Shown here: positions 40,563 through 49,425 of the stretch, piece after piece
How the letters are laid out: the number at the start of each line of letters is the position of its first letter
How positions within the stretch are numbered: the first letter of the stretch is position 1
NCBI GenBank assembly: GCA_905176665.1
Contig: CAJINA010000165.1
Span: 62,001 to 126,000, forward strand
Direction: 5' to 3'
DNA: 64,000 bases
DNA from: Olavius algarvensis Delta 4 endosymbiont
GTDB lineage: Bacteria; Desulfobacterota; Desulfobacteria; Desulfobacterales; CAJINA01
Made by a program: the position numbers and the translations under genes
Notes under the pieces: generated by a model
Told to the model about the DNA's origin: nothing
Seen by the model: the letters and a program-made list of their open reading frames with translations, nothing else
Databases searched by the model: none

Positions 40563-42896
40563 TTAGAAACCCTTAAACGGGTTCGGGCCAAGGTCTTCAA
40601 CCATTTCCACAAACTCATTAATGATCTGCGGAACTTTGTGATACTCATCGATGGCAACTTCAAACTGGGCTACCCGCTCTTCTTCAAGCGCCAGGCTGGT
40701 GAGAGCGTCCCCGATCTTCTTCATCCGAATGTCGGCCAGCTCGCTGCCCTTGACAAAGTGACACTGGTAATCGTCCCCATGCTTGCAGCCTAGCAGGAAC
40801 GCACCGTCCAGGCCCTGGGCCAAAGCATCCTTGATCCAGATTACGTTCACACTGCCCAGGCAACGGACCGGGATGATGCGTACGTTGGCGTTGTAACCCA
40901 GGCGTTTGATCCCCGCCATATCCAGAGCAGGCAGGGCGTCATTTTCACAGACCAGCCCGAGGATTCGCAACGGCGGATCATCATAGTCGTCCTCGGAAGG
41001 AACGTTGATCGCCTTAACCATGGAGCCAATACTGTCAATGTTGTAATCGGCAAACCCGATGATCCGTTCCGGGCAGGCTCCCATGCAGGTACCGCAGCGC
41101 CGACAACGGGTCGGGTTCGGCAGGGGGGTGCCCTTCTCATCGTCGTCCAGGGCCCCGAATGGACACTCAACCGTACAGCGTTTACACTGGGTGCAGCGCT
41201 GGAAAAAGAAGTCTGGAAAGGTCATGTCACCGGAACGCGGATGCACCGCCATACCGCGGTTAACCGACTCGAGACACTGGATCGCCTTGAGAGCGGCTCC
41301 GGCGGCATCTTCCACGGAGTCTTCCACGGTCATGCTGCGTCGCACGGCCCCGGCGGCGTAAATGCCGGTCCGCTGGGTTTCGTACGGAAAGCAGATGAAG
41401 TTGGAATCCACGTAATTGCCGCAGTCGCCGATATCGCGGAAGGCCGGTCCCTGGCGGTAGGCCATGTTGACAACCGGGTCGTCGTTGGTCACCGGAACCA
41501 TGCCGGTTGCCAGGACCACCATATCAGCCTTGATCTGGATCTCCTTGCCCAGCAGGGTGTCACTGGCATCAATGATCAGGCGATTGCCGTTCTTGGCGAC
41601 CTGGGTCACATCCCCTTTGGTCAGGAAGATACCCGGGTCCTGCTGCAGACTCTTGTAGAAATTCTCCTGGAGACCGGGAGTGCGCATGTGCTGATAGATA
41701 ACGAAGGCCTTGCCGTCGGCGTAATCTTCGCGTACGTACTTGGCCTGCTTGAGGGCCACCATACTGGTCACCGCGCCGGTGTAGGAGAAGTCGTTGTCAT
41801 TGCCCTCTCCCGGGCTCTGGATGAACACGACACTCTTGGCTTCCTTACCGTCCGACGGTCGCTTGATCTTGCCTACCTTGGCAATTTCTTCAAACTGCGC
41901 GTTGGTCACGATATCCGGCGATTCCCCGAATCCAAGATGGGCAAATTCACCCTCTTCAGGTTCGTACGGACGCCAGCCGGCAGCCAGGACCACAGCGCCG
42001 AAGGGCTCACCGTTAGGGTCGAGCTGGAGGATGTCCAGCCTGCCCTCGTTGTATTCCATGTAGAGCTCATTCTGCTTTTCAACATCGTACTCCTTACCGT
42101 CCTCGTCGAACTTCATCTCTTCCGGCAGGGGGTAGGGGCAGTCAAACTCGATCTTTTCTCCTGGTTTTTTAAAAGTGGCCGTAAACTCGCCGGGCTGACC
42201 GGCCAGACGGGCCACAACCGTTTCGGTTTTGATAGTAATGTTATCATCGGCCTCCACGGCACTGATCAGATCGTTTACCGTAGGATCGATCAGTTCGGCA
42301 TAGGGCACGTCCATCGGCAGCTGTTTGCGCCAGTTGAGCGCCTGGCCGCCGATCCGGGCCTCTTTTTCAACGATGGTTACGTCGTAACCGACTTTGGCGG
42401 CATCCAGGGCCGCGGCCATACCGGTCATACCACCGCCGATCACCAGGATCTTGCGTGACAGGGTTTCCAGTTTGAACGGTTCCGGCACTTCACTCTTTTC
42501 CAGGCGGGCCATGCTCATGCGGATGTAGTCTTCCGCCATCATCTGGACCACGTCGAAGTTCTCTTCGTCTTCCTTTTCCTCGGCGGTGAGAGCCGGAAAC
42601 TGGTCCCGCGGATGGGACCAGACGACGCCTTCCCGCAAGTTGGCCCGGTCTACGACACAACCTTCAAACCGGAAAACATCAAAATTAACCCGTCGGGAAC
42701 AGGCGGCAATACCGACCATGTTGGTGCCGACCTCTACATCATTACGAATCAGGTCAGCCCCTTCCTGGGAACACAGGAACGGATGGGTCTGAACCGGCAG
42801 CCCTTCTTCCTCAGGTATGTCGCACAACGCTTTAACATCGAGGCTCTCCCCGATCCCACAACCTGTGCAAATATAAACACCATATTTTTTACTCAT
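40563..42896 (-). CDS. qmoB: QmoB, HdrA/MvhD-like flavoprotein
   Basis: A 777-residue cytoplasmic subunit. The N-terminal region (YGVYICTGCGIGESLD) precedes an HdrA-like FAD domain (VIGGGMTGMAAALDAAKVG, about residue 148 on; LATGMVPVTND later). Two [4Fe-4S] motifs CTQCKRCTVECP and CRRCGTCMGACP lie at about 570-620, and the C-terminal 130 residues resemble MvhD/HdrD delta subunits (VRCLGSVNVIWIKDALAQG, GCKHGDDYQCHFVKG). It is thought to take part in electron transfer, possibly flavin-based confurcation, between QmoC and AprBA. AGGAGG precedes the ATG; 10 bp to qmoA. Confidence 0.96.
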   Translation of the reverse strand: MSKKYGVYICTGCGIGESLDVKALCDIPEEEGLPVQTHPFLCSQEGADLIRNDVEVGTNMVGIAACSRRVNFDVFRFEGCVVDRANLREGVVWSHPRDQFPALTAEEKEDEENFDVVQMMAEDYIRMSMARLEKSEVPEPFKLETLSRKILVIGGGMTGMAAALDAAKVGYDVTIVEKEARIGGQALNWRKQLPMDVPYAELIDPTVNDLISAVEADDNITIKTETVVARLAGQPGEFTATFKKPGEKIEFDCPYPLPEEMKFDEDGKEYDVEKQNELYMEYNEGRLDILQLDPNGEPFGAVVLAAGWRPYEPEEGEFAHLGFGESPDIVTNAQFEEIAKVGKIKRPSDGKEAKSVVFIQSPGEGNDNDFSYTGAVTSMVALKQAKYVREDYADGKAFVIYQHMRTPGLQENFYKSLQQDPGIFLTKGDVTQVAKNGNRLIIDASDTLLGKEIQIKADMVVLATGMVPVTNDDPVVNMAYRQGPAFRDIGDCGNYVDSNFICFPYETQRTGIYAAGAVRRSMTVEDSVEDAAGAALKAIQCLESVNRGMAVHPRSGDMTFPDFFFQRCTQCKRCTVECPFGALDDDEKGTPLPNPTRCRRCGTCMGACPERIIGFADYNIDSIGSMVKAINVPSEDDYDDPPLRILGLVCENDALPALDMAGIKRLGYNANVRIIPVRCLGSVNVIWIKDALAQGLDGAFLLGCKHGDDYQCHFVKGSELADIRMKKIGDALTSLALEEERVAQFEVAIDEYHKVPQIINEFVEMVEDLGPNPFKGF

Positions 42897-42906
42897 GGAT
42901 ATCCTC

Positions 42907-44184
42907 CTACTTCCTTGCCAGAGTTTGAATCGCCTTCAGGGCCATACCGGTCGCGTTCTGGTTGGATGAAAATACATCCGCCGGTTTATTGGCACACCCT
43001 GCAGCAAACATGCCGCCCTTTTCAAAGTCATTGATGACAAAACCATCTTCACTGTAGTTCAGCTCAGCCGGTAGTTTGTTTGCGGCGGCAGTCGGCTGCA
43101 TGCCGGTGGCAAGGACAGTCATATCCACAGTTTGCCGGACCTTCTCGCCGGTGACGGCGTTTTCGGCAACCACGGTGATCACCTTGCTGTCCGGGTCCTC
43201 ATTCACCTCGGCCACCTTGCCCTTGATAAAGAAGACATTCTCGTCTTCTTTTACCATGTTATAGAACTTTTCATAGCGATTCCCGGGGCTTCTGATATCG
43301 ATGTAAAAAATATAGATCTTGGCATCCGGGTACTGGGCCCTGACGTAGGTAGCCTGCTTCATGGAAGCCATGCAGCAAATGTAGGAGCAATACGGCAGGT
43401 GATTTTCATCCCGGGAGCCGGCACACTGAACGAAAGCCACGCTTTCGGGCTCCTTGTTGTCCGCCGGGCAGAGAATTTTTCCCTCGGTGGGGCCGGTGAA
43501 ACTGGCCATGCGTTCGAACATCATGTTGGTCACGATGTTGGGGTAACGACCGAAACCCAGGTTGTCGATCCGGTTGGCATCGTAAGGTTCCCAGCCGGTG
43601 GCCCACACGACCGCGCCGACTTTCAACTCGACGGTCTGGGCCTCCATGGAGAAGTCCACGGCATCGTACTTACAGGCTTCGGCAATGCGCTTTTCATCAT
43701 CGGTTCCCTTCACCTGGGAAGAGATGACGTACCGTGACGGAAAAGCCATGGGAAAAGGTAAGCCAGCGGCCTTGGTCTGATCCATGCCGAAATTGAAATC
43801 GTCGGCCACTTCCGCCTGGCAGGCTGCTTCGCAGTCGCCGCAGGCCGTACAGTTTTCGTTTACATACCGGGGATTCAACTTGATGGTGGCATCGTAGTTA
43901 CCCGGGGTCCCAGCGACCTTCTCGACCTCGGCCAGTGTGTAAACCTTGATGTTGGGGTTGTCCTTGATCCTTCTAAAGTTGATTTCCAGACCACAGGTCG
44001 GAGGGCAAAGCTTAGGAAAATACTGATTCAGCTGTGCGACTCTTCCGCCCAGGTAAGGATTTTTTTCGACCAGAAATACCTCATACCCTACTTCGGCCGC
44101 TTCGAGGGCTGTGGTCAGGCCGCTGATACCTCCACCAACGACCATAATGCTCCCACTAGCAGGGGCTGCTTTTTCTTCTGTCAT
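42907..44184 (-). CDS. qmoA: QmoA, HdrA-like flavoprotein
   Basis: A 425-residue HdrA-like FAD protein. The dinucleotide motif VVGGGISGLTTALEAAEVG is near the N-terminus, a cysteine pair FPKLCPPTCGLE follows at about 57-65, and CTACGDCEAACQAEV gives an incomplete ferredoxin-like site; QCAGSRDENHLPYCSYICC is the typical HdrA-like cysteine stretch. It forms the cytoplasmic part of the Qmo complex with QmoB. GGAGGG lies before the ATG at 44184. A possible promoter of its own lies at 44218-44245, in addition to read-through from aprBA. Confidence 0.95.
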   Translation of the reverse strand: MTEEKAAPASGSIMVVGGGISGLTTALEAAEVGYEVFLVEKNPYLGGRVAQLNQYFPKLCPPTCGLEINFRRIKDNPNIKVYTLAEVEKVAGTPGNYDATIKLNPRYVNENCTACGDCEAACQAEVADDFNFGMDQTKAAGLPFPMAFPSRYVISSQVKGTDDEKRIAEACKYDAVDFSMEAQTVELKVGAVVWATGWEPYDANRIDNLGFGRYPNIVTNMMFERMASFTGPTEGKILCPADNKEPESVAFVQCAGSRDENHLPYCSYICCMASMKQATYVRAQYPDAKIYIFYIDIRSPGNRYEKFYNMVKEDENVFFIKGKVAEVNEDPDSKVITVVAENAVTGEKVRQTVDMTVLATGMQPTAAANKLPAELNYSEDGFVINDFEKGGMFAAGCANKPADVFSSNQNATGMALKAIQTLARK

Positions 44185-44217
44185 GCTATCCCTCCGTGCA
44201 TTTGTAAGTTCGTCAAA

Positions 44218-44245
44218 AAAATACCATTTATGTTTATATGTTCAA
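44218..44245 (-). promoter_or_regulatory. Candidate qmoABC promoter
   Basis: On the minus strand TTGAAC (44240-44245) and TATTTT (44218-44223) are 16 bp apart, about 33 bp before the qmoA ATG. It would allow qmoABC transcription separate from aprBA. Confidence 0.4.
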
Positions 44246-44460
44246 ATGGGTTATGGCCTCGGGGGCGATATCCACTATTGCCGTATCCTGACACCGAAAG
44301 GATCTTGTCCGCGGTTGCCTGTGGATAAAATCCTTTGAGAATCTGGAGACGGACAGGCCAAAAGGATATCACCCGCAAAGTCACTTCCCGGTTTGGGTTA
44401 TCTGTAAGGGCTACCCGCTAAGAGTCTCAAAACTTCCGACCGGCACGGGCACCCGGTACT

Positions 44461-44499
44461 AAAAACCTCCAGGCACCGGTAGGCACCTGGAGGTTTTTT
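44461..44499 (-). terminator. aprBA terminator
   Basis: On the minus strand AAAACCTCCAGG and CCTGGAGGTTTTT form a 12-bp stem; the loop TGCCTACCGGTGC can itself pair. It starts 37 bp after the aprA stop and ends or reduces transcription before qmoA. Confidence 0.9.
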
Positions 44500-44535
44500 G
44501 TTGTGCAAAGCGACTAAACATCAGTCGTGCTGGGA

Positions 44536-46515
44536 TTAGTCAGCAATGATCTGGATGTAATCTTTCTTGAATACATCCCACTCACCCTTTTCCGGATCAT
44601 ACTTTGAATTTACAAAGCAGAACCAGTTCTCATCATCCTGTCCCGGGTAGTCAGCCTGGTAGTAGAAGCCAGGATAACGGGTTTCCTTACGGTACTGGAT
44701 GTGGCGCAGATGGGATTCAACAGTCCAGATACGATGATAGATTTCCCAGGCTCTCATCAGTTCGTGCAGGTCGCCGGCAGCCATTTTTTCGCAGTCTTCG
44801 CGCATGGTGGCCAGCAGGTCCATAATAACTTCGAGAGACTTGGAGCTGGTCTGGTAGTATGTAGCGGTACCAGCACCGTACTCATGGGTAGCCTTCATCA
44901 GGCGATACATCATGCCTTCCGGTTTTACATAAGCCGGGTTGATGTTGATGGCGGTGGTGTAGTCACAGTTGTCCAGGAAGGTCCGAACCGGTTTGTAAAC
45001 CAGGTCTACCAGTTCTTCATTGGACGGCTTCAGGGCCGGGGAGAAATCAGCATTATCAGTGGCATAGCGCACCATTTGTTTGGCGGCGATGCGACCTTCA
45101 GCATGGGAACCTGAAGAGAACTTGTGACCGGAACAGCCCACGCCGTCACCGGCGGTAAACAGGCCATTGACCGTGGTCATTCTGTTATAGATCTTACCGT
45201 TGGCTGCTTTGATTTTATAAGCATCCGGGACCCAGTCCAGATCCGGACCGGAAGTCCACAGGCCGCAGCAGCCGGAGTGGGAACCCAGCAGGTAAGGTTC
45301 GGTCGGCATAATTTCGGAATTCTTCTTCTCGGGTTCGCAGTCCTGGGCACACCACAGGTTGGCCTGGCCACAGGTCATATCGAGGAAGTCTTCCCATGCT
45401 TCGGACTCAAGGTGCTTGAGCTCTTTCTTGTCCATGGTCTGGCCGAGATCGGCCAGGGCCGTTACGGTGTCCATCATGATGGGACCGCGGCCTTCTTTCA
45501 TCTCGAAGAGCATCAGGTGGTTACGCAGGCAGGTCGGCGTAATGGCCGCCGTTCCATAAGGTGCGAATCTTTCCAGCTCAGCCTTGGCGGCATCGGAGCC
45601 GGCAAAGGCTTCGCCCAGACCGTTGAGGGTCTTGGCTTTGAACAGCAGGAACCAGGCACCAACCGGACCGTAACCGTCTTTAAAACGGGCCGGGGTGAAA
45701 CGGTTTTCCATCATGCTCAGTTCGGCGCCAACCTTCATGCACATGGTGTAGGTGGAACCAGCGTTCCATACCGGATACCAGGCACGGCCTTTACCTTCAC
45801 CGACCGAACGGGGCTGGTAGATATTTACCGCGCCACCGCAGGCAACCATCATGGTCTTGCACTTGATGATGTAAACTTTGTTTTCACGGACGGAGAAACC
45901 AACCGCGCCGGCGATCTGGTTTTCGACGTTGGCATCCAGCAGCAGCTCAACGATGAAGCAGCGCTCGATGATGTTGTCTTCGCCCAGAGCGAGTTTGGCA
46001 GCTTCAGCAACGATCCGTTTGTAGGATTCGCCGTTGATCATGATCTGCCATTTACCGGTCCGAACAGGCTGGGCGCCACCTTTCAGGGTACCCATCTTCT
46101 GGCCTTTTTTACCGTCCAGGTTTTTGCCGTCGTCGGTTTTCTTCCATACGGGCAGTCCCCACTCTTCGAACAGATGGACGGAATCGTCTACGTAGCAGCC
46201 CAGGTCGAAGATCAGGTCTTCACGGACCAGGCCCATGAGGTCGTTACGGACCATGCGAACGTAGTCGTCCGGGGAGTTTTCGCCAATGTAAGTGTTGATG
46301 GCAGACAGGCCCTGGGCAACGGCGCCGGATCTTTCCATGGCAGCCTTTTCGCACAGCAGAACAGTCTGGTCGTCTTTGAGCCATTTCTTTACTTCAAAAG
46401 CAGTACCGCAGGCAGCCATACCACCGCCAACGATGAGAACATCCACTTCACGCTCTTCTACTTCCGGGTCCCTTACGGCCTTGAGCTCACCCATTACTTT
46501 ATTTGGTAATGCCAT
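44536..46515 (-). CDS. aprA: APS reductase alpha subunit (dissimilatory)
   Basis: A 659-residue FAD subunit that reduces adenosine 5'-phosphosulfate to sulfite and AMP. Motifs: VLIVGGGMAACGTAFEVKKW (FAD), EKAAMERSGAVAQGLSAINTY, ARMHVP-type MMVACGGAVNIYQP, ENRFTPARFKDGYGPVGAW (active-site Arg region), CLRNHLMLFEMKEGRGPI and SHSGCCGLWTSGPDL. Length is as in characterised AprA of sulfate reducers. AGGAGG precedes the ATG; it lies 68 bp after aprB. Strong codon bias points to high expression. Confidence 0.98.
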   Translation of the reverse strand: MALPNKVMGELKAVRDPEVEEREVDVLIVGGGMAACGTAFEVKKWLKDDQTVLLCEKAAMERSGAVAQGLSAINTYIGENSPDDYVRMVRNDLMGLVREDLIFDLGCYVDDSVHLFEEWGLPVWKKTDDGKNLDGKKGQKMGTLKGGAQPVRTGKWQIMINGESYKRIVAEAAKLALGEDNIIERCFIVELLLDANVENQIAGAVGFSVRENKVYIIKCKTMMVACGGAVNIYQPRSVGEGKGRAWYPVWNAGSTYTMCMKVGAELSMMENRFTPARFKDGYGPVGAWFLLFKAKTLNGLGEAFAGSDAAKAELERFAPYGTAAITPTCLRNHLMLFEMKEGRGPIMMDTVTALADLGQTMDKKELKHLESEAWEDFLDMTCGQANLWCAQDCEPEKKNSEIMPTEPYLLGSHSGCCGLWTSGPDLDWVPDAYKIKAANGKIYNRMTTVNGLFTAGDGVGCSGHKFSSGSHAEGRIAAKQMVRYATDNADFSPALKPSNEELVDLVYKPVRTFLDNCDYTTAININPAYVKPEGMMYRLMKATHEYGAGTATYYQTSSKSLEVIMDLLATMREDCEKMAAGDLHELMRAWEIYHRIWTVESHLRHIQYRKETRYPGFYYQADYPGQDDENWFCFVNSKYDPEKGEWDVFKKDYIQIIAD

Positions 46516-46583
46516 ATTATATCCTCCTAAAAATAGTCTTTACTGTAAATTCGATATACTACGCTTAACTCAATCTGGGTTTA

Positions 46584-47021
46584 CTAGGCCAAATCGGTCG
46601 GTGTCGGCATAGTGTAGCCGTCCGCTTCCTGGGTAGAAAGCAGCGGGCCGTCAAGGTCCTGACCTTTCAGATCGGGATAGGCATTGGCAGCACCTTCCGG
46701 AGTGGTCCGGATGGGGAACTTAAAGCGTTTGACAAGACCATTTCTGAACTTACAAGTCCACATGACGTCTTCGGTGCCCATCATGGGCATGATGCTGCTT
46801 CCCAGCGGTACAAAGTCGGCATAGCCGCGAACTTCAATCGCCTGGGTCGGGCAAATTTTTACGCATGAAAAGCATTCCCAGCACTGATCCGGTTCCTGGT
46901 TGTAAGCCTTCATTTCGTTGGGCTCCAGAACCATCAGGTCGTTGGGGCAAATGTACATACAGGCGGTTTTGTCGCCGCCCTTGCAGCCGTCACATTTTTC
47001 GTTAATTACAAAACTTGGCAT
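46584..47021 (-). CDS. aprB: APS reductase beta subunit (dissimilatory)
   Basis: A 145-residue ferredoxin-like subunit with two [4Fe-4S] clusters: CDGCKGGDKTACMYICPNDL and CWECFSCVKICPTQAI. It passes electrons from the Qmo complex to the FAD of AprA. A C-terminal tail that wraps around AprA is present (GPLLSTQEADGYTMPTPTDLA). ATG 47021 has AGGAGG upstream; the longer frame to 47108 is leader. First gene of the apr-qmo series, with a promoter about 290 bp upstream. Confidence 0.97.
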   Translation of the reverse strand: MPSFVINEKCDGCKGGDKTACMYICPNDLMVLEPNEMKAYNQEPDQCWECFSCVKICPTQAIEVRGYADFVPLGSSIMPMMGTEDVMWTCKFRNGLVKRFKFPIRTTPEGAANAYPDLKGQDLDGPLLSTQEADGYTMPTPTDLA

Positions 47022-47310
47022 TAAAATACCTCCTGATTTGGTTTGTTGCTTCTGGTCAATACGATATGTTTCCTGTTGCTTCAAACTGCTTGAAACTGTG
47101 TTTTGCACCTCCCTTCGTATCTGAGATATAAAAGCAAATACTGCCTTAAGCCTGATTAACTATCTAATTAAACTTATGTTTCCAAATTGATCATCATTTC
47201 AGCTTCGGGACCGCTGCAACTCAGCATTTTGCGCATCTTAAATGGATCGGTATTTCCATTAAATTCAGCCACCTATGCGAATCCAAACACCAGCATAAAA
47301 CAAGAATAGA

Positions 47311-47339
47311 TAATTATCACCCGGCTTTTTTCTTGTCAA
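47311..47339 (-). promoter_or_regulatory. aprBA promoter, sigma70-like
   Basis: On the minus strand TTGACA (47334-47339) and TAATTA (47311-47316) are exactly 17 bp apart. The start of transcription would lie near 47304, giving an unusually long 5' leader of about 280 nt before aprB. Confidence 0.7.
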
Positions 47340-47355
47340 CAATTTTTGGACAGTG

Positions 47356-47390
47356 AAAACACCCCCAAAGGGTTGTCAACCGGGTGTTTT
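47356..47390. terminator. Orphan terminator-like hairpin upstream of the apr promoter
   Basis: AAAACACCC and GGGTGTTTT form a 9-bp stem ending in A4/T4; the loop contains GGTTG-T-CAACC, a second small hairpin. No gene ends here on either strand, so it may belong to an unseen small RNA or act as an insulator. Confidence 0.5.
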
Positions 47391-47542
47391 AGTGAATATA
47401 AAAATCACGCTTTCCATATCTGGCTCAGGCCGGAACCACCACTACTATATATGGTATATCCTGAATACAAAACCGCGAGGGACACACCATTTCCGGGATT
47501 GAAAAAATTGGTCGGATATCCCTAACGGTGAGAGGTTTTTTG

Positions 47543-47570
47543 TTGACTTGATACCACGGCGTGCTACCTA
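47543..47570 (+). promoter_or_regulatory. Candidate promoter of the YkgJ-SDR pair
   Basis: TTGACT (47543-47548) and TACCTA (47565-47570) are 16 bp apart, about 100 bp before the ATG at 47671. Confidence 0.4.
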
Positions 47571-47670
47571 ATGCGCATCCGCAAGGGTGGACAGTGGTCT
47601 GGAGATCCCGCAGGGAACCCGGCCAATATGCCGCCTGATTATAAACCCACCATTAATAAATAGAGGTTCA

Positions 47671-48408
47671 ATGATAATGGAAGCCGAAATGACCCCCCTG
47701 GAATCCGGAGCCCGATTCTGTTTTCGGTGCTCCCCCGGCGTATCCTGTTTCAATGAATGCTGCCGGGACCTGAGCCAGTATTTGACCCCCTACGACATTC
47801 TCCGTCTTAAAAACGGTCTGGGGCTCACTTCCGGAGAATTTCTGGAGCAGTATACCGTCCGCTATGTCGGCCCTGAAACCGGTCTGCCGGTAATAGCGCT
47901 CAAGCCGAATTCGTCGCGGGAACTTGAATGCCCGTTTGTCCGTCCCGAAGGCTGTACCGTTTATGCTGACCGCCCCTCTTCCTGTCGGATGTATCCGCTG
48001 GCCCGGGCGGTGTCCCGCTCCCGGGAGACCGGCGTTCTGACCGAGCATTTTGCCCTGCTGAAAGAGCCTCACTGCCAAGGCTTTAACGAAGATGCCGCCA
48101 TATCGATTGACGCCTGGATCGACCAGCAGGGTCTGGCGGAATACAATGCGATGAACGACCGTCTCATGACCCTGATTAGTCTTAAAAACCGCCTGCTGCC
48201 CGGTCCGCTGGAACCTCACCAGGCCGATATGTGGTACCTGGCCCTGTACGACCTGGACAGTTTTCGACAGGCGCCTCTCGAACAAGACCTGCTGCAAGGC
48301 ATAAGCGTGAAGGCCGAGACCCTGGAAAAGGCTAAAACCGATGAGGTCGAACTGTTGAAATTAGGCCTGGAATGGGTCCGTTTCAAATTGTTTGGCCAGG
48401 CGGCATAA
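47671..48408 (+). CDS. YkgJ-family cysteine-cluster protein 1
   Basis: A 245-residue protein of the UPF0153/YkgJ (CxxCxxxxC cluster) family. Cysteines: CFRCSPGVSCFNECCRDL near the N-terminus, then ECPFVRPEGCTVYADRPSSCRMYPLA, and HCQGF. Such proteins probably bind zinc or an Fe-S cluster; no reaction is established. ATG 47671 follows GAGG by 5 bp; ATG 47677 is possible. The SDR gene follows after 13 bp, so they form an operon. It is closely similar in layout to the protein at 52224 (e.g. ...CRNLNLFLYPYDVLRLK versus CRDLSQYLTPYDILRLK), so the two are paralogues. Confidence 0.82.
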   Translation: MIMEAEMTPLESGARFCFRCSPGVSCFNECCRDLSQYLTPYDILRLKNGLGLTSGEFLEQYTVRYVGPETGLPVIALKPNSSRELECPFVRPEGCTVYADRPSSCRMYPLARAVSRSRETGVLTEHFALLKEPHCQGFNEDAAISIDAWIDQQGLAEYNAMNDRLMTLISLKNRLLPGPLEPHQADMWYLALYDLDSFRQAPLEQDLLQGISVKAETLEKAKTDEVELLKLGLEWVRFKLFGQAA

Positions 48409-48421
48409 CAAGGGGGGCCAT

Positions 48422-49237
48422 ATGAGACTGAAAGGGAAAACGGCCCTGGTACTCGGGGCGGTCAAAGGGATCGGCAAGGGCATTGCACTGTCCCTGGCCA
48501 AAGCGGGCGTCAATGTGGCCGCCACCTGGCACGATTGGCCGGAAAGTCTGGCAGCCCTTGAAGAGGATCTGGCTGCAGCGGGTGCGCCGCACCTTATCCA
48601 GCGGATCGACCTGGCCGACACCTCAGCGGTAGCCGCGTTGATCTTATCGGCCACCAGCCGTTTCGGCAGGTTGGACATCCTGATCAACAACATCGAACGC
48701 GGGGGCTGGCCCATCGTACATGGCCGCTATACACGCGAGCAGTGGGACCTGGAAATGGCCACCACCCTCAGGGCCAAACAGTGGGTCTACGAAGCGGCCC
48801 TGCCCCACCTTAAAAAGAGCGGTGATGGGGTCGTTATTAACTTTTCTTCCATCGCCGGGATCGTGGGCCGCTCCGGGCCGGCCAGCCTGCTTTTCAACGA
48901 AGGGTACGCCGCGGCCAGTCGCGGGACAGGCCTGCTCACCGAGACCTGGGCCCGTCTGGGGGCGCCTGAAGTACGGGTCAACGAAATTGTCCTGGGCGTG
49001 GTTGATACCCGCCACGGGCGGGATACCCGCGGCTGGGGTCTCTTGAGTGCCGCCGAAAAACAGGCCATCCGCGACCATACGCTTCTGGGCCGCACCGGCC
49101 GCGTGGACGATGTGGTCCGGGCGGTGAACTTTATCCTGCGCGACGCCCCGTTCATGACCGGCAGCAGCCTGCGTATCGACGGCGGGTATGTGCTGGGGGG
49201 AGATCGGGTAGGCGAAATGCCGAGTGGTGTCGTTTAA
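48422..49237 (+). CDS. SDR-family protein lacking the catalytic lysine
   Basis: A 271-residue member of the classical SDR superfamily. The cofactor motif is LGAVKGIGKGIA, and LDILINNIERGG replaces the usual NNAG. The catalytic Ser is present (INFSSIAG), but the YxxxK motif reads YAAAS followed by Arg, so the lysine is missing. C-terminal features (PFMTGSSLRIDGGYVLGG) are normal for FabG-like proteins. ATG 48422 is preceded by GGGGGG. The protein may have altered or no dehydrogenase activity. It is 13 bp after the YkgJ-type gene. Confidence 0.82.
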   Translation: MRLKGKTALVLGAVKGIGKGIALSLAKAGVNVAATWHDWPESLAALEEDLAAAGAPHLIQRIDLADTSAVAALILSATSRFGRLDILINNIERGGWPIVHGRYTREQWDLEMATTLRAKQWVYEAALPHLKKSGDGVVINFSSIAGIVGRSGPASLLFNEGYAAASRGTGLLTETWARLGAPEVRVNEIVLGVVDTRHGRDTRGWGLLSAAEKQAIRDHTLLGRTGRVDDVVRAVNFILRDAPFMTGSSLRIDGGYVLGGDRVGEMPSGVV

Positions 49238-49425
49238 GCTTTGATCGGAAGCCCATAGATCTCCGGTCTCGGCCCGCATCAAAAATCGACCTAAAAAGCA
49301 TGCTCGCAATCGGAATCGGAATCGCTATCGAAATCGATCCTGAATCCCATGCGCTCGCTTGTCTCCCGATTTCGATTCCGCTGGCGGTTACAATGGGGTC
49401 GGCTGGTTGCCGCTGGTCAACGTCC

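Larger units (their letters stand above)
44185..44535. other. aprA-qmoA intergenic region
   Basis: 351 bp without a gene. It contains the aprA terminator (44461-44499), a candidate qmoA promoter, and between them a GC-rich part with short inverted repeats (AAAGGAT/ATCCTTT near 44297 and 44330). Confidence 0.5.
47022..47670. other. Long intergenic region between aprB and the first YkgJ-type gene
   Basis: 649 bp without a gene. It contains the aprBA promoter (47311-47339), leaving an about 280-nt AT-rich apr leader; a terminator-like hairpin at 47356-47390 with no gene next to it; and a candidate promoter (47543-47570) for the YkgJ-type gene. Small frames here lack coding character. Confidence 0.5.
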
